Part shown: piece after piece, positions 8,385 to 14,915 of the stretch
Numbering within the stretch: the stretch's first letter is position 1
Layout: every line of letters starts with the position of its first letter
DNA from: Saprospiraceae bacterium
GTDB taxonomy: Bacteria > Bacteroidota > Bacteroidia > Chitinophagales > Saprospiraceae
Reading direction: 5' to 3'
Length of the DNA: 15,290 bases
Assembly: GCA_013042795.1 (NCBI GenBank)
Contig: JABDPK010000055.1
Location: 1-15,290 of the forward strand
The notes under the pieces: generated by a model
The model's database searches: none
Seen by the model: the letters and a program-made list of their open reading frames with translations, nothing else
Told to the model about the DNA's origin: nothing
Position numbers and translations under genes: made by a program

Positions 8385-9041
8385 TTATTCCTCTTCAGAA
8401 GAAGCAGGACTAATTTTACCAATTAATTTATCTTTTAGTGTATTGAGTTCGGCCCATTTCCCTGCTGCTGCAAGTTGGGATTGCTCTGCCCAGGTCGCCG
8501 GATCATGAGTAACATAACTTGGCCCTCCTTTAGAAAGGATGCTTTTAAGGTCCTCATAGGAACTTGCTGCCAGTTTCTCATAAGATTTGATTCCCGCAGT
8601 ATTTAATAATTGGGCAATTTTGGGTCCGATACCTTCGATGAGTGTCAAATCCTCTTTTTTCACCTCTTCTTTAGCTACAGGACCGCTACTCACGGTTTTG
8701 GGCTTTTTCCCTATTCTGCCGTTTCTGTTGTCATCATTATACTTGACACCGTACTTGTCCAACTTGACGGAAAGAAATCTCATGATTCTTTCGTCTCGTC
8801 GCATTGCCAATTCTATTTTGGGAATCACTGCTCCGGTTTCGGTTGTGAACTCTATTGATTTATACACACCGGAGTTTCTCCTGTTGATGGGATATGCCAG
8901 TTGTCTGAGACCCATTTCGTCTACATGAACTATCTGGCATCCGTCATTTGTTAAAAGCTTCTCGTAAGCTTTTCCTACCGTTTGTATTTCATCACCTGGT
9001 AGTACGGGATCGATGATGAACGTAATCTCGTATTGTCTCAT
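8385..9041 (-). CDS. rpsF: 30S ribosomal protein S6 with C-terminal helix-hairpin-helix domain
   Basis: Platform protein that binds 16S rRNA together with S18. Residues 1-100 are an ordinary S6 fold: MRQYEITFIIDPVLPGDEI at the start, LRQLAYPINRRNSGVYKSIEF in the middle, and RRDERIMRFLSVKLDKY closing the RNA-binding part. A charged linker (101-129) leads to an extra domain at 130-206, LIEGIGPKIAQLLNTAG then GGPSYVTHDPATWAEQ, the same helix-hairpin-helix module as on S1. A short acidic end SPASSEEE follows. The total of 218 residues is about twice a typical S6 (around 100-135). The frame is unbroken, so the fusion is genuine and not an assembly joint. First gene of its operon, with a good promoter at 9080-9110 and a leader of only about 30 bases, too short for the S6:S18 autoregulatory RNA known in other phyla. 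Confidence 0.95.
   Translation of the reverse strand: MRQYEITFIIDPVLPGDEIQTVGKAYEKLLTNDGCQIVHVDEMGLRQLAYPINRRNSGVYKSIEFTTETGAVIPKIELAMRRDERIMRFLSVKLDKYGVKYNDDNRNGRIGKKPKTVSSGPVAKEEVKKEDLTLIEGIGPKIAQLLNTAGIKSYEKLAASSYEDLKSILSKGGPSYVTHDPATWAEQSQLAAAGKWAELNTLKDKLIGKISPASSEEE
8424..8654 (-). other. Helix-hairpin-helix tail domain, copy on S6
   Basis: Encodes residues 130-206 of S6 and aligns end to end with S1 residues 736-812. Shared positions include IEGIGPKIA, LKxIL, GPxYxxHxPxTWxxQ, LAAxGxW and LxDxL. At the DNA level the GIGPKIA codons are nearly identical in the two genes (3546-3572 and 8613-8639). Confidence 0.85.
8613..8639. repeat. Near-identical 27-base stretch, copy 2 of 2 (in rpsF)
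   Basis: Partner of 3546-3572 with a single T/G difference. It encodes the same IEGIGPKIA hairpin in the S6 tail. Confidence 0.7.
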
Positions 9042-9079
9042 TTAAATCTGAGTTATTTTACTTCTTTTAAAAAGGGCTG

Positions 9080-9110
9080 CAAATATATACTTTTAAATTT
9101 ATTCGCGCAA
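9080..9110 (-). promoter_or_regulatory. rpsF-rpsR-rplI promoter
   Basis: On the minus strand TATATTTG (9080-9087) is an exact TAnnTTTG -7 box, with TTG (9108-9110) 20 bases upstream as the -33 box. The start point would be near 9073, about 30 bases before the rpsF ATG. Confidence 0.75.
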
Positions 9111-9183
9111 TGAAACATATCATTTTAAAAATTAGGACATTTGCGTTTTGAATTAAAATTTTATCACGAAAAACAATTTCAGA

Positions 9184-9666
9184 ATGAAGCAATTACTTCA
9201 GTTTTTATTTATAGTCACAGTGATGATTTCGGCATGCAAAAAACCTGCACAACCACTGGAAGAGAATGGTTATAAATATTTTGGAGAAAAAATTGACAAA
9301 GTCGAAGCAATCAGTTTCAATGATCTTATGTCAAAAATAGAAACACAGGATTCGGTATACACTCAAGTTGAAGCCCAGGTTGAAGCTGTATGCCAGACCA
9401 AAGGATGCTGGATGAACCTGGTTGATGCCAATAATGTTGAAGGCGCATCCATATTCGTGAAGTTTAAAGATTATGGCTTTTTCATGCCAAAAGATATTGC
9501 TGGCCAAAAAGTTATCGTGGAAGGTGTTGCTTATAAGGAAATCACAACAGTTGATGAATTAAAGCATTATGCTGAAGATGAGGGATTGAGCCAGGAAGAA
9601 ATAGATGCAATCACAGAACCTGAAGAAGAGTTGAAGTTTATGGCAAACGGAGTTATCCTGCTTTAG
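9184..9666 (+). CDS. DUF4920 family lipoprotein
   Basis: A 160-residue protein with a hydrophobic signal peptide and a lipobox ending ISAC, so Cys18 should be lipidated after cleavage by signal peptidase II. The charged KK after it does not predict a specific membrane. The mature part contains CQTKGCWMNL (Cys70 and Cys75) and FKDYGFFMPKDIAGQKVIVEGVAYKE, which I recognise as the DUF4920 pattern, an OB-like small beta domain of unknown function. The two conserved cysteines could bind a metal or form a redox pair; this is inference. The ATG is preceded by CAATTTCAGA with no Shine-Dalgarno. No clear TAnnTTTG promoter is visible in the 142 bases shared with the divergent rpsF promoter. It is convergent with the BioD-like gene, with 27 bases between the stops and no hairpin. 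Confidence 0.85.
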   Translation: MKQLLQFLFIVTVMISACKKPAQPLEENGYKYFGEKIDKVEAISFNDLMSKIETQDSVYTQVEAQVEAVCQTKGCWMNLVDANNVEGASIFVKFKDYGFFMPKDIAGQKVIVEGVAYKEITTVDELKHYAEDEGLSQEEIDAITEPEEELKFMANGVILL

Positions 9667-9693
9667 GATCTGACAATCATTGTAGAACAACTA

Positions 9694-10797
9694 CTATTTT
9701 TCTTCCAGTAATTCAATCATTGTTTTAATATCAACATTTTCCTGGATGAGTTGTATGGCTTTTGCAATTTTCCATGGTGTTCTCCTGTTTATCTTGACCT
9801 CGAGTTTACTGATCTTAACAACAACACCATAAGTATCCAGATCTGTTCGGATTACCGGAATTTTAAATTCATTGATGTAATTAACAGAATCATCAGAGAT
9901 GGTTCCTTCACCGGTAACCACAATGCCGGATAAAGGAGAATGCGAAAAGCCGGCCCGCTCTGACATCTCTTTTATTCTTGAAAGTGAACCATCCAGAACC
10001 CTAGAACTTACAACGAGCAAATTATCACTTGATTTCGTTATTTCCTGCATCTCCACCAATGACCCTGCCAGTATATTCTCAACCTTATTAAATCCTTTTT
10101 CCTTAAAATACTCAAGTGTTCCACCAGTCGCTTTTGAAATGGTCCATATCAATGGGTATGCAAGCGTATTGTCATAAGGAACCACACCCAGTAAGCGCAA
10201 ATTGTTTTTTTCCAGCCACTTGCCGACATATTTCCGAATAAGATCAGTTTTGGAAGGAATGACCTTGTTCACAATAACACCTATGATAGGCACCTCGAAT
10301 TCCCTGAATAATGCAAGCGACATATTCAGTTTGTCAATGGTGCTCCCTATGCCGCCTTCAACGATCATCACCACCTTGGCGTTTAACAATTTCGCAACCC
10401 GTGCATTTGATATATCAGCAACAGATCCAACCCCCGGGTGTCCGGTTCCTTCGAAAATGACTGCATTATGATCTTTCTCAAGTGTTTCTCTGGCATGATC
10501 GATCATCTTATTCAGATCATACTCTTTAGGGTTATCAAGGTATTTTGCAGTTGCCCCTTTTCCTATAATGACCGGGCTATGCACTTCAGGTTTGATATTT
10601 AGCTTGAGAAGGTCTGCAAACAATACAGCATCCTTATCAACGACACTTCCATCAATCTCGATGTGCTGCTGACCCACTGGTTTGCAATAACCGGTATCAA
10701 TACCGGCCTTTTTAAAGCTGGCTGCAAGTCCTAAGGTAGAGGTGGTTTTACCAACATGCTGACTCGTGGCAGCAACATATAGATTGTGTAGTTTCAT
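9694..10797 (-). CDS. BioD-like P-loop protein with DRTGG domain (phosphotransacetylase N-terminal type)
   Basis: A 367-residue protein resembling the N-terminal regulatory part of long phosphate acetyltransferases, but without any acetyltransferase domain. Residues 1-200 form a dethiobiotin-synthetase-like P-loop NTPase fold: ATSQHVGKTTS (Walker A, K17), GYCKPVGQQ, VIFEGTGHPGVGSVADISNARVAKLLNAKVVMIVEGGIGSTID, and GVIVNKV. Residues about 220-325 match the DRTGG domain pattern (SGIVVTGEGTISDDSVNYI, then IPVIRTDLDTYGVVVKISKLEVKI). Such proteins occur alone in many bacteria and their activity is not established. It is unlikely to be a true BioD, since no biotin genes are adjacent. It has its own promoter back to back with that of panC. 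The start ATG at 10797 directly precedes the predicted first beta strand, which supports it. Confidence 0.85.
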   Translation of the reverse strand: MKLHNLYVAATSQHVGKTTSTLGLAASFKKAGIDTGYCKPVGQQHIEIDGSVVDKDAVLFADLLKLNIKPEVHSPVIIGKGATAKYLDNPKEYDLNKMIDHARETLEKDHNAVIFEGTGHPGVGSVADISNARVAKLLNAKVVMIVEGGIGSTIDKLNMSLALFREFEVPIIGVIVNKVIPSKTDLIRKYVGKWLEKNNLRLLGVVPYDNTLAYPLIWTISKATGGTLEYFKEKGFNKVENILAGSLVEMQEITKSSDNLLVVSSRVLDGSLSRIKEMSERAGFSHSPLSGIVVTGEGTISDDSVNYINEFKIPVIRTDLDTYGVVVKISKLEVKINRRTPWKIAKAIQLIQENVDIKTMIELLEEK

Positions 10798-10816
10798 TCC
10801 CGGTTCAATAAGATTC

Positions 10817-10846
10817 TAAATATATACAATATAGTATTATTAACAA
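10817..10846 (-). promoter_or_regulatory. Probable promoter of the BioD-like/DRTGG gene
   Basis: On the minus strand TATATTTA (10817-10824) is one base from TAnnTTTG, and TTG (10844-10846) lies 19 bases upstream. The -33 box abuts that of the divergent panC promoter. Confidence 0.55.
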
Positions 10847-10878
10847 TTTGGGTAAGGACAATGATTGATTTATATTTA
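10847..10878 (+). promoter_or_regulatory. Probable promoter of the panC operon
   Basis: TTTG (10847-10850) followed after exactly 20 bases by TATATTTA (10871-10878), one base from the TAnnTTTG consensus. The start point would be about 10 bases before the panC ATG, so the leader is very short. Confidence 0.6.
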
Positions 10879-10894
10879 GCCGTTTATCTGAATT

Positions 10895-11758
10895 ATGAAA
10901 ATTCTCAAAAGAGTCTCCAGCATCCAGAAACACATGGATTTATGGAGAAAAAAAAGAAAATCTATTGGTTTTATCCCAACGATGGGAGCCCTTCATGAAG
11001 GTCATTTGTCTCTTGTACGAAAGTCTGTTGAAGAAAATGATATCACTGTTGTCAGCATTTTTGTCAACCCTACCCAGTTTAATGAAAAAACAGACCTGGA
11101 CAAATACCCCAGGAACCTTAAAAAAGATGCGGCCATGTTAAAATCTGTAAATGCAGACTATATATTTGCGCCATCTGTGACACAGATATATCCCAAAAAG
11201 ACCACTGTTGCTCCTGATCTTGATATATCATTACTGACCCAAAACATGGAAGGACCAAACAGACCCGGACATTTTGAAGGTGTCGTCCAGGTTGTTTACA
11301 GGTTACTCGACATAATCAAGCCTCAAAATCTGTATATGGGACAAAAGGATTTTCAGCAGTTCACCATCATCCGTTATATGCTTGAGCAACTGAACATACC
11401 AACAGCGCTGAGGGTATGCCAGATCATACGTGAAGAGAATGGATTGGCTATGAGCTCAAGAAATATGAGACTCAGTAAAAGTCTGCGACAGAGAGCACAT
11501 ATTCTGCATGACAATCTTTTAATGGCCAAAAAACTGTTAAAGGACAAAACACCAGAATTCATAGAGAAAAAAGCACTTAAAAACCTCGATCAAAAAGATT
11601 TCAGACCAGAATATTTTAAGATTGTAGATGGATTTACTTTGAAGGAAATCAAAAACCAAAAGAGACATAAACTTGTTGTGGCATGTACTGCCGTATGGGC
11701 AAAAAATGTACGCTTGATAGATAATATGATATTAAAAGGAGATATAAATAGAAAATGA
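10895..11758 (+). CDS. panC: Pantothenate synthetase (pantoate-beta-alanine ligase)
   Basis: Joins pantoate and beta-alanine using ATP, the last step of pantothenate (vitamin B5) synthesis, in the cytoplasm. The 287-residue length fits the family. It shows the signature PTMGALHEGHLSLV with the HxGH-type nucleotide motif (H34, H37), SIFVNPTQFNEKTDLDKYPR for pantoate binding, LYMGQKDFQQ, and REENGLAMSSRN, the counterpart of the KMSKS loop. The ATG is preceded by TGAATT and no Shine-Dalgarno. The stop overlaps the next start as ATGA at 11755-11758, so translation is probably coupled. panD, which makes the beta-alanine and often follows panC, is not here, nor is panB. The gene opens a five-gene operon. 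Confidence 0.95.
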   Translation: MKILKRVSSIQKHMDLWRKKRKSIGFIPTMGALHEGHLSLVRKSVEENDITVVSIFVNPTQFNEKTDLDKYPRNLKKDAAMLKSVNADYIFAPSVTQIYPKKTTVAPDLDISLLTQNMEGPNRPGHFEGVVQVVYRLLDIIKPQNLYMGQKDFQQFTIIRYMLEQLNIPTALRVCQIIREENGLAMSSRNMRLSKSLRQRAHILHDNLLMAKKLLKDKTPEFIEKKALKNLDQKDFRPEYFKIVDGFTLKEIKNQKRHKLVVACTAVWAKNVRLIDNMILKGDINRK

Positions 11759-12813
11759 ACAAAACACTAATTTCAATTCTAAAATTCCTCGTGTTTTTTG
11801 GATTTGGTGCTCTGATCCTATACTTAAGTTACCAGAATTTCAATCGTGCTTTCCTGGAAGAATGTGCATTAAAAGGAATACCCGAATCTGAATGTTCATT
11901 GGTAAATAAACTAATTGAGGATTTCAAAGGCTCAAATTTTTTCTGGCTGGCCATGGTGATCTTATCTTTTATGTTAAGCAACGTACTTCGGGCCCTGAGA
12001 TGGAATCAATTACTGGAACCGATCGGGCATAAACCGAGGCTCGTAAACACGATGGGCGCAACGATGATTGGTTACCTTGCAAACCTTGGATTGCCAAGGA
12101 TGGGAGAAATAATCAAGCCCGGAATTCTAACAACATATGATAAAGTACCCATTGAAGTAGGTATAGGTACTATTATCGTTGACAGAATATTGGATATCAT
12201 ATGCCTGGTGGTACTGATTGGTATCGCAGTTCTTCTCTCATTTAATACCTTCAAGAACTACTTTATCGAGAATTTCGATATGGACCTCACCTACCTGTTT
12301 GCTGTATTGGGGATTCTTGCAATACTGGGCATTGTTGTATTTATATTGATATTAAAACTTTTGAAAACCAAAATTGACGAAGAGAGAAAAATTCTGGTCA
12401 AAGTAAAAACGACACTGGAAGGTTTTGTTCAGGGTCTTATTTCGATAAGGGATGTAAAAAATCTACCCCTTCTCATTGTTTACAGTATCCTGATCTGGGT
12501 GCTTTATTACCTGATGACATATATCTGCTTCTTTGCATTTGGTGCAACGTCTCATCTTGGACCAATCGCCGGGCTCGTAGTTTGTGTTTTTGGTACCCTT
12601 GGAATGGTTTTCCCTTCACCGGGAGGTATGGGAAGTTATCACCTGCTGGTTAGCCAGGCATTGATAATTTATGGCATAAATAATGCCGATGCATTTTCCT
12701 TTTCAAATATCATTTTCTTTACAATTCAACTTTTTGGTGTTATCTTATTCGGAATAATATTTTTAATTATTCTTCCTCTGGTAAATAAAAAATCAAAACA
12801 CATTGTCGGGTAA
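11755..12813 (+). CDS. Flippase-like integral membrane protein (LPG synthase TM / UPF0104 family)
   Basis: A 352-residue inner-membrane protein with about seven or eight hydrophobic helices, for example near 10-28, 60-80, 140-165, 175-200, 240-265, 275-295 and 320-345. Family landmarks are [45 protein letters not shown] and [11 protein letters not shown]. It corresponds to the membrane half of lysyl-phosphatidylglycerol synthase MprF, but no C-terminal lysyltransferase domain follows, so it should not aminoacylate lipid. Proteins of this type are thought to move or handle lipids; that is known only for some relatives and is inference here. It overlaps panC by four bases and rfaE2 by eleven, so it is cotranscribed. 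The name LPG synthase sometimes given to such genes would be misleading. Confidence 0.88.
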   Translation: MNKTLISILKFLVFFGFGALILYLSYQNFNRAFLEECALKGIPESECSLVNKLIEDFKGSNFFWLAMVILSFMLSNVLRALRWNQLLEPIGHKPRLVNTMGATMIGYLANLGLPRMGEIIKPGILTTYDKVPIEVGIGTIIVDRILDIICLVVLIGIAVLLSFNTFKNYFIENFDMDLTYLFAVLGILAILGIVVFILILKLLKTKIDEERKILVKVKTTLEGFVQGLISIRDVKNLPLLIVYSILIWVLYYLMTYICFFAFGATSHLGPIAGLVVCVFGTLGMVFPSPGGMGSYHLLVSQALIIYGINNADAFSFSNIIFFTIQLFGVILFGIIFLIILPLVNKKSKHIVG

Positions 12814-13273
12814 GATTTGCACGATTAACGATCTCAAAGTAAAACTGGATTCCAAAAGGGCCATAAATACCATTGTATTTACCAATGGCTGTTTTGATAT
12901 ATTACACCCTGGTCATATATTATACCTGGAAGAAGCCAAAGCCCTTGGAGATATTCTCATTGTCGGGCTTAATGAAGATGACTCAGTAAGTCGCTTAAAA
13001 GGACCGGATCGCCCAATAAATGCTTTTTAAGACCGAGCTATTATGCTTGCGGGCTTGTCTTCTGTCGACCTTGTGGTAGGTTTTTCTCAAGACACACCCC
13101 AGGAGCTGATCGAAAAAGTTTGTCCGGACATTCTTGTAAAAGGAGGAGATTATAAACTTGATGAGATTGTTGGCCGTGAGTTCGTTGAAAGCCAGGGAGG
13201 TCAGGTACAGATTATTCCATTCAAAGCAGGTTATTCCACTAGTTCCTTTATCGAAAAAATAAAAAACCTCTGA
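12803..13273 (+). pseudogene. rfaE2: RfaE2-type heptose-1-phosphate adenylyltransferase, interrupted by an in-frame TAA
   Basis: This enzyme makes ADP-D-glycero-beta-D-manno-heptose for the LPS core. The frame runs from a TTG at 12803, the only start available after an in-frame stop at 12782, to a TGA at 13273: 157 codons, the usual size. Before the interruption: [25 protein letters not shown] (HxGH, H35 and H38), [19 protein letters not shown]. Codon 76 (13028-13030) is TAA. After it, in the same frame with no base lost or gained: DRAIMLAGLSSVDLVV, then DILVKGGDYK and the C-terminal YSTSSFIEKI. The family normally reads PINxEEDRA here, so the TAA replaces a Glu or Lys codon. Either half alone (75 residues, or 76 if restarted at ATG 13043) would lack part of the active site. 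It overlaps the upstream gene by 11 bases and lies two bases before the Nif3 gene. Confidence 0.88.
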
Positions 13274-13275
13274 AT

Positions 13276-14076
13276 ATGAATCCAACGGTTAACGACATCC
13301 AGTTATTCCTGCATAATATCGCTCCGAATCATTTCCAGGAAAGTTATGATAACAGCGGCCTCTTGGTTGGAAATACCGGAGATGAAGTTAGAGGCATTGT
13401 AGTTTGTCTTGATTCTACCGAGGCCGTGATCGATGAAGCTATTTCATTAGGTGCAAATATGGTGGTTGCCCACCACCCTATTATATTTAGCGGTTTGAAA
13501 CGAATTACAGGAAGGAATTATATTGAAAACATCGTCAGGAAAGCAATCAAGAATGACATAAATATATTTGCCATTCATACCAATCTGGATAATGTATACC
13601 AAAACGGTGTAAGCACCCACATTGCCAATAAAATAGGTCTTAAGAATATAGAGATCCTTCAGAAAAAAGAAATCAGCTATGAAGACCTGCCAACTGGATC
13701 AGGGGTTATTGGTCAGTTGAATACACCTGTAGATGAAATGGAATTTCTGCAATTCCTGAAATCTACAATGGAGACGGATTGTGTCAGGTATACCAACTTA
13801 TTGGGAAAAAGTATTCAAAATGTTGCTCTCTGTGGTGGATCAGGAAGATTCCTGCTGGAGGAAGCCATCAGGCAGGAAGCAGATATTTATATTTCTGCTG
13901 ATTTCAAATACCATGAATTTTTTGATGCCAACGATAAAATCCTGATTGCGGATATAGGCCATTATGAAAGTGAACAATTCACCATACAAATGCTGCATAG
14001 GATTTTGACAAATAAATTTAATACCTTTGCGACCCATTACACAAAAGTGAATACTAATCCAGTTAATTATCTTTAA
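13276..14076 (+). CDS. Nif3-family dinuclear metal-centre protein (short form)
   Basis: Nif3/YbgI/YqfO family, toroidal hexamers with a two-metal site. Relatives have been linked to GTP cyclohydrolase I type 2-like naming, but the real substrate is not settled. Visible ligands are HH in VVAHHPIIFSG (66-67), HTNLD (H101, D105) and the C-terminal GHYESE (H229, E233). The 266-residue length resembles the short E. coli form. Many Bacteroidota and Firmicutes members are about 365-370 residues because a PII/CutA-like domain is inserted in the middle. Here EILQKKEISYEDLPTGSGVIG passes straight across that point, so the insert is absent. The ATG lies two bases after the rfaE2 stop and the stop two bases before the next gene. 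Confidence 0.92.
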   Translation: MNPTVNDIQLFLHNIAPNHFQESYDNSGLLVGNTGDEVRGIVVCLDSTEAVIDEAISLGANMVVAHHPIIFSGLKRITGRNYIENIVRKAIKNDINIFAIHTNLDNVYQNGVSTHIANKIGLKNIEILQKKEISYEDLPTGSGVIGQLNTPVDEMEFLQFLKSTMETDCVRYTNLLGKSIQNVALCGGSGRFLLEEAIRQEADIYISADFKYHEFFDANDKILIADIGHYESEQFTIQMLHRILTNKFNTFATHYTKVNTNPVNYL

Positions 14077-14078
14077 TT

Positions 14079-14837
14079 ATGGCTAAGAAAACTAAAACTG
14101 TTGAAGAGAGTTTGCGGGAGTTGTTTGACCTGCAGGTCATCGATTCAAAAATTGATCAAATCAAGATACTTAAAGGTGCTCTTCCTATCGAGGTGAGGGA
14201 CCTGGAAGATGAAATCGCCGGTCTCGACAAGAGGATAGCGAGGCTAAATGACCAGGTTGGTGAGATCGATACGCGCATCTCTAATCATAAAAACAACATT
14301 AAAACATCCGAGACCCTTATTGAAAGGTATAACAAGCAGTTGGATGATGTAAAAAATAACAGGGAATACGAAGCATTGACAAAAGAGATAGAACTTCAAT
14401 CTCTTGAAATCCAGTTGTCCGAAAAGAGGATAAAAGAAGCAACGGTTGAAAAAGAGTTGAAGGCCGAAACCTTGAATACAACTTCAGAAAAGCTGAAGCA
14501 AAAGAACAAGGACCTGGAGCAAAAGAAAGAAGAACTGGAAGAGATCATTGTCAAGACAGACAAAGAGGAGAAAAAGCTTCAGAACAAATCAACCAAACAG
14601 CGTAAATTAATTGAAGAGCGCCTGTTGAAAGCTTACGACAAGATACGTAAAGCATACAGGAATGGACTTGCCGTGGTCACCCACAGACGAGGATCTTGTG
14701 GCGGTTGTTTCAATAGAATTCCTCCCCAGTTACAGATTGAGATTGGTATGAGAAAGGAAATCCTCGCATGCGAACACTGCGGACGGGTACTTGTAGATCA
14801 TGAAATTGCTGGTATAGCAGAAGAAGAAACTGCATAA
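14079..14837 (+). CDS. Coiled-coil protein with C4 zinc ribbon (CT398/DUF164-like)
   Basis: A 252-residue cytoplasmic protein. Residues about 20-185 are a long heptad-rich, Glu/Lys/Leu-rich coiled coil (LKGALPIEVRDLEDEI, DKRIARLNDQVGEID, YKEALTKEIELQ-like segments). The C-terminus is a four-cysteine zinc ribbon with CGGC at 207-210 and CEHC at 231-234, plus the family phrase RIPPQLQIEI. Members of this family are widespread and often sit next to Nif3 genes, as here. Their function is not established; the fold suggests a scaffold that binds nucleic acid or protein. The ATG has TTTAATT before it and no Shine-Dalgarno. Last gene of the operon, with a terminator 28 bases after the stop. Confidence 0.9.
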   Translation: MAKKTKTVEESLRELFDLQVIDSKIDQIKILKGALPIEVRDLEDEIAGLDKRIARLNDQVGEIDTRISNHKNNIKTSETLIERYNKQLDDVKNNREYEALTKEIELQSLEIQLSEKRIKEATVEKELKAETLNTTSEKLKQKNKDLEQKKEELEEIIVKTDKEEKKLQNKSTKQRKLIEERLLKAYDKIRKAYRNGLAVVTHRRGSCGGCFNRIPPQLQIEIGMRKEILACEHCGRVLVDHEIAGIAEEETA

Positions 14838-14864
14838 ATTCCAGGAATTTATTCGAAATAAATA

Positions 14865-14898
14865 TAAAGCCTTAGTACTTTGCTGCTAGGGCTTTTTT
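14865..14898 (+). terminator. Intrinsic terminator of the panC-to-zinc-ribbon operon
   Basis: Stem AAGCCTTAG (14866-14874) pairs with CTAGGGCTT (14886-14894), nine pairs with one G-U, an 11-base loop, and T continuing to 14898. An A run at the 5' foot (14865) can also pair. It closes the five-gene operon and separates it from the gene at 14916. Confidence 0.8.
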
Positions 14899-14915
14899 AA
14901 TGGATTAATATTTCG

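Noticed and set aside
9042..9073. S6:S18-binding leader RNA upstream of rpsF
   Set aside because: The predicted leader is only about 30 bases and shows no CCG-bearing bulged stem.
9111..9183. TAnnTTTG promoter for the DUF4920 gene
   Set aside because: The nearest match, GACATTTG, lacks the leading T and has no TTG at 19-21 bases upstream.
11755..12813. Lysyl-phosphatidylglycerol synthase (MprF)
   Set aside because: Only the membrane part is present; the C-terminal aminoacyl transfer domain is missing.
12803..13273. Frameshift or genuine split gene as explanation for rfaE2
   Set aside because: Both halves are in the same frame and align to the family with no gap, so a single base substitution at codon 76 is the simplest reading.
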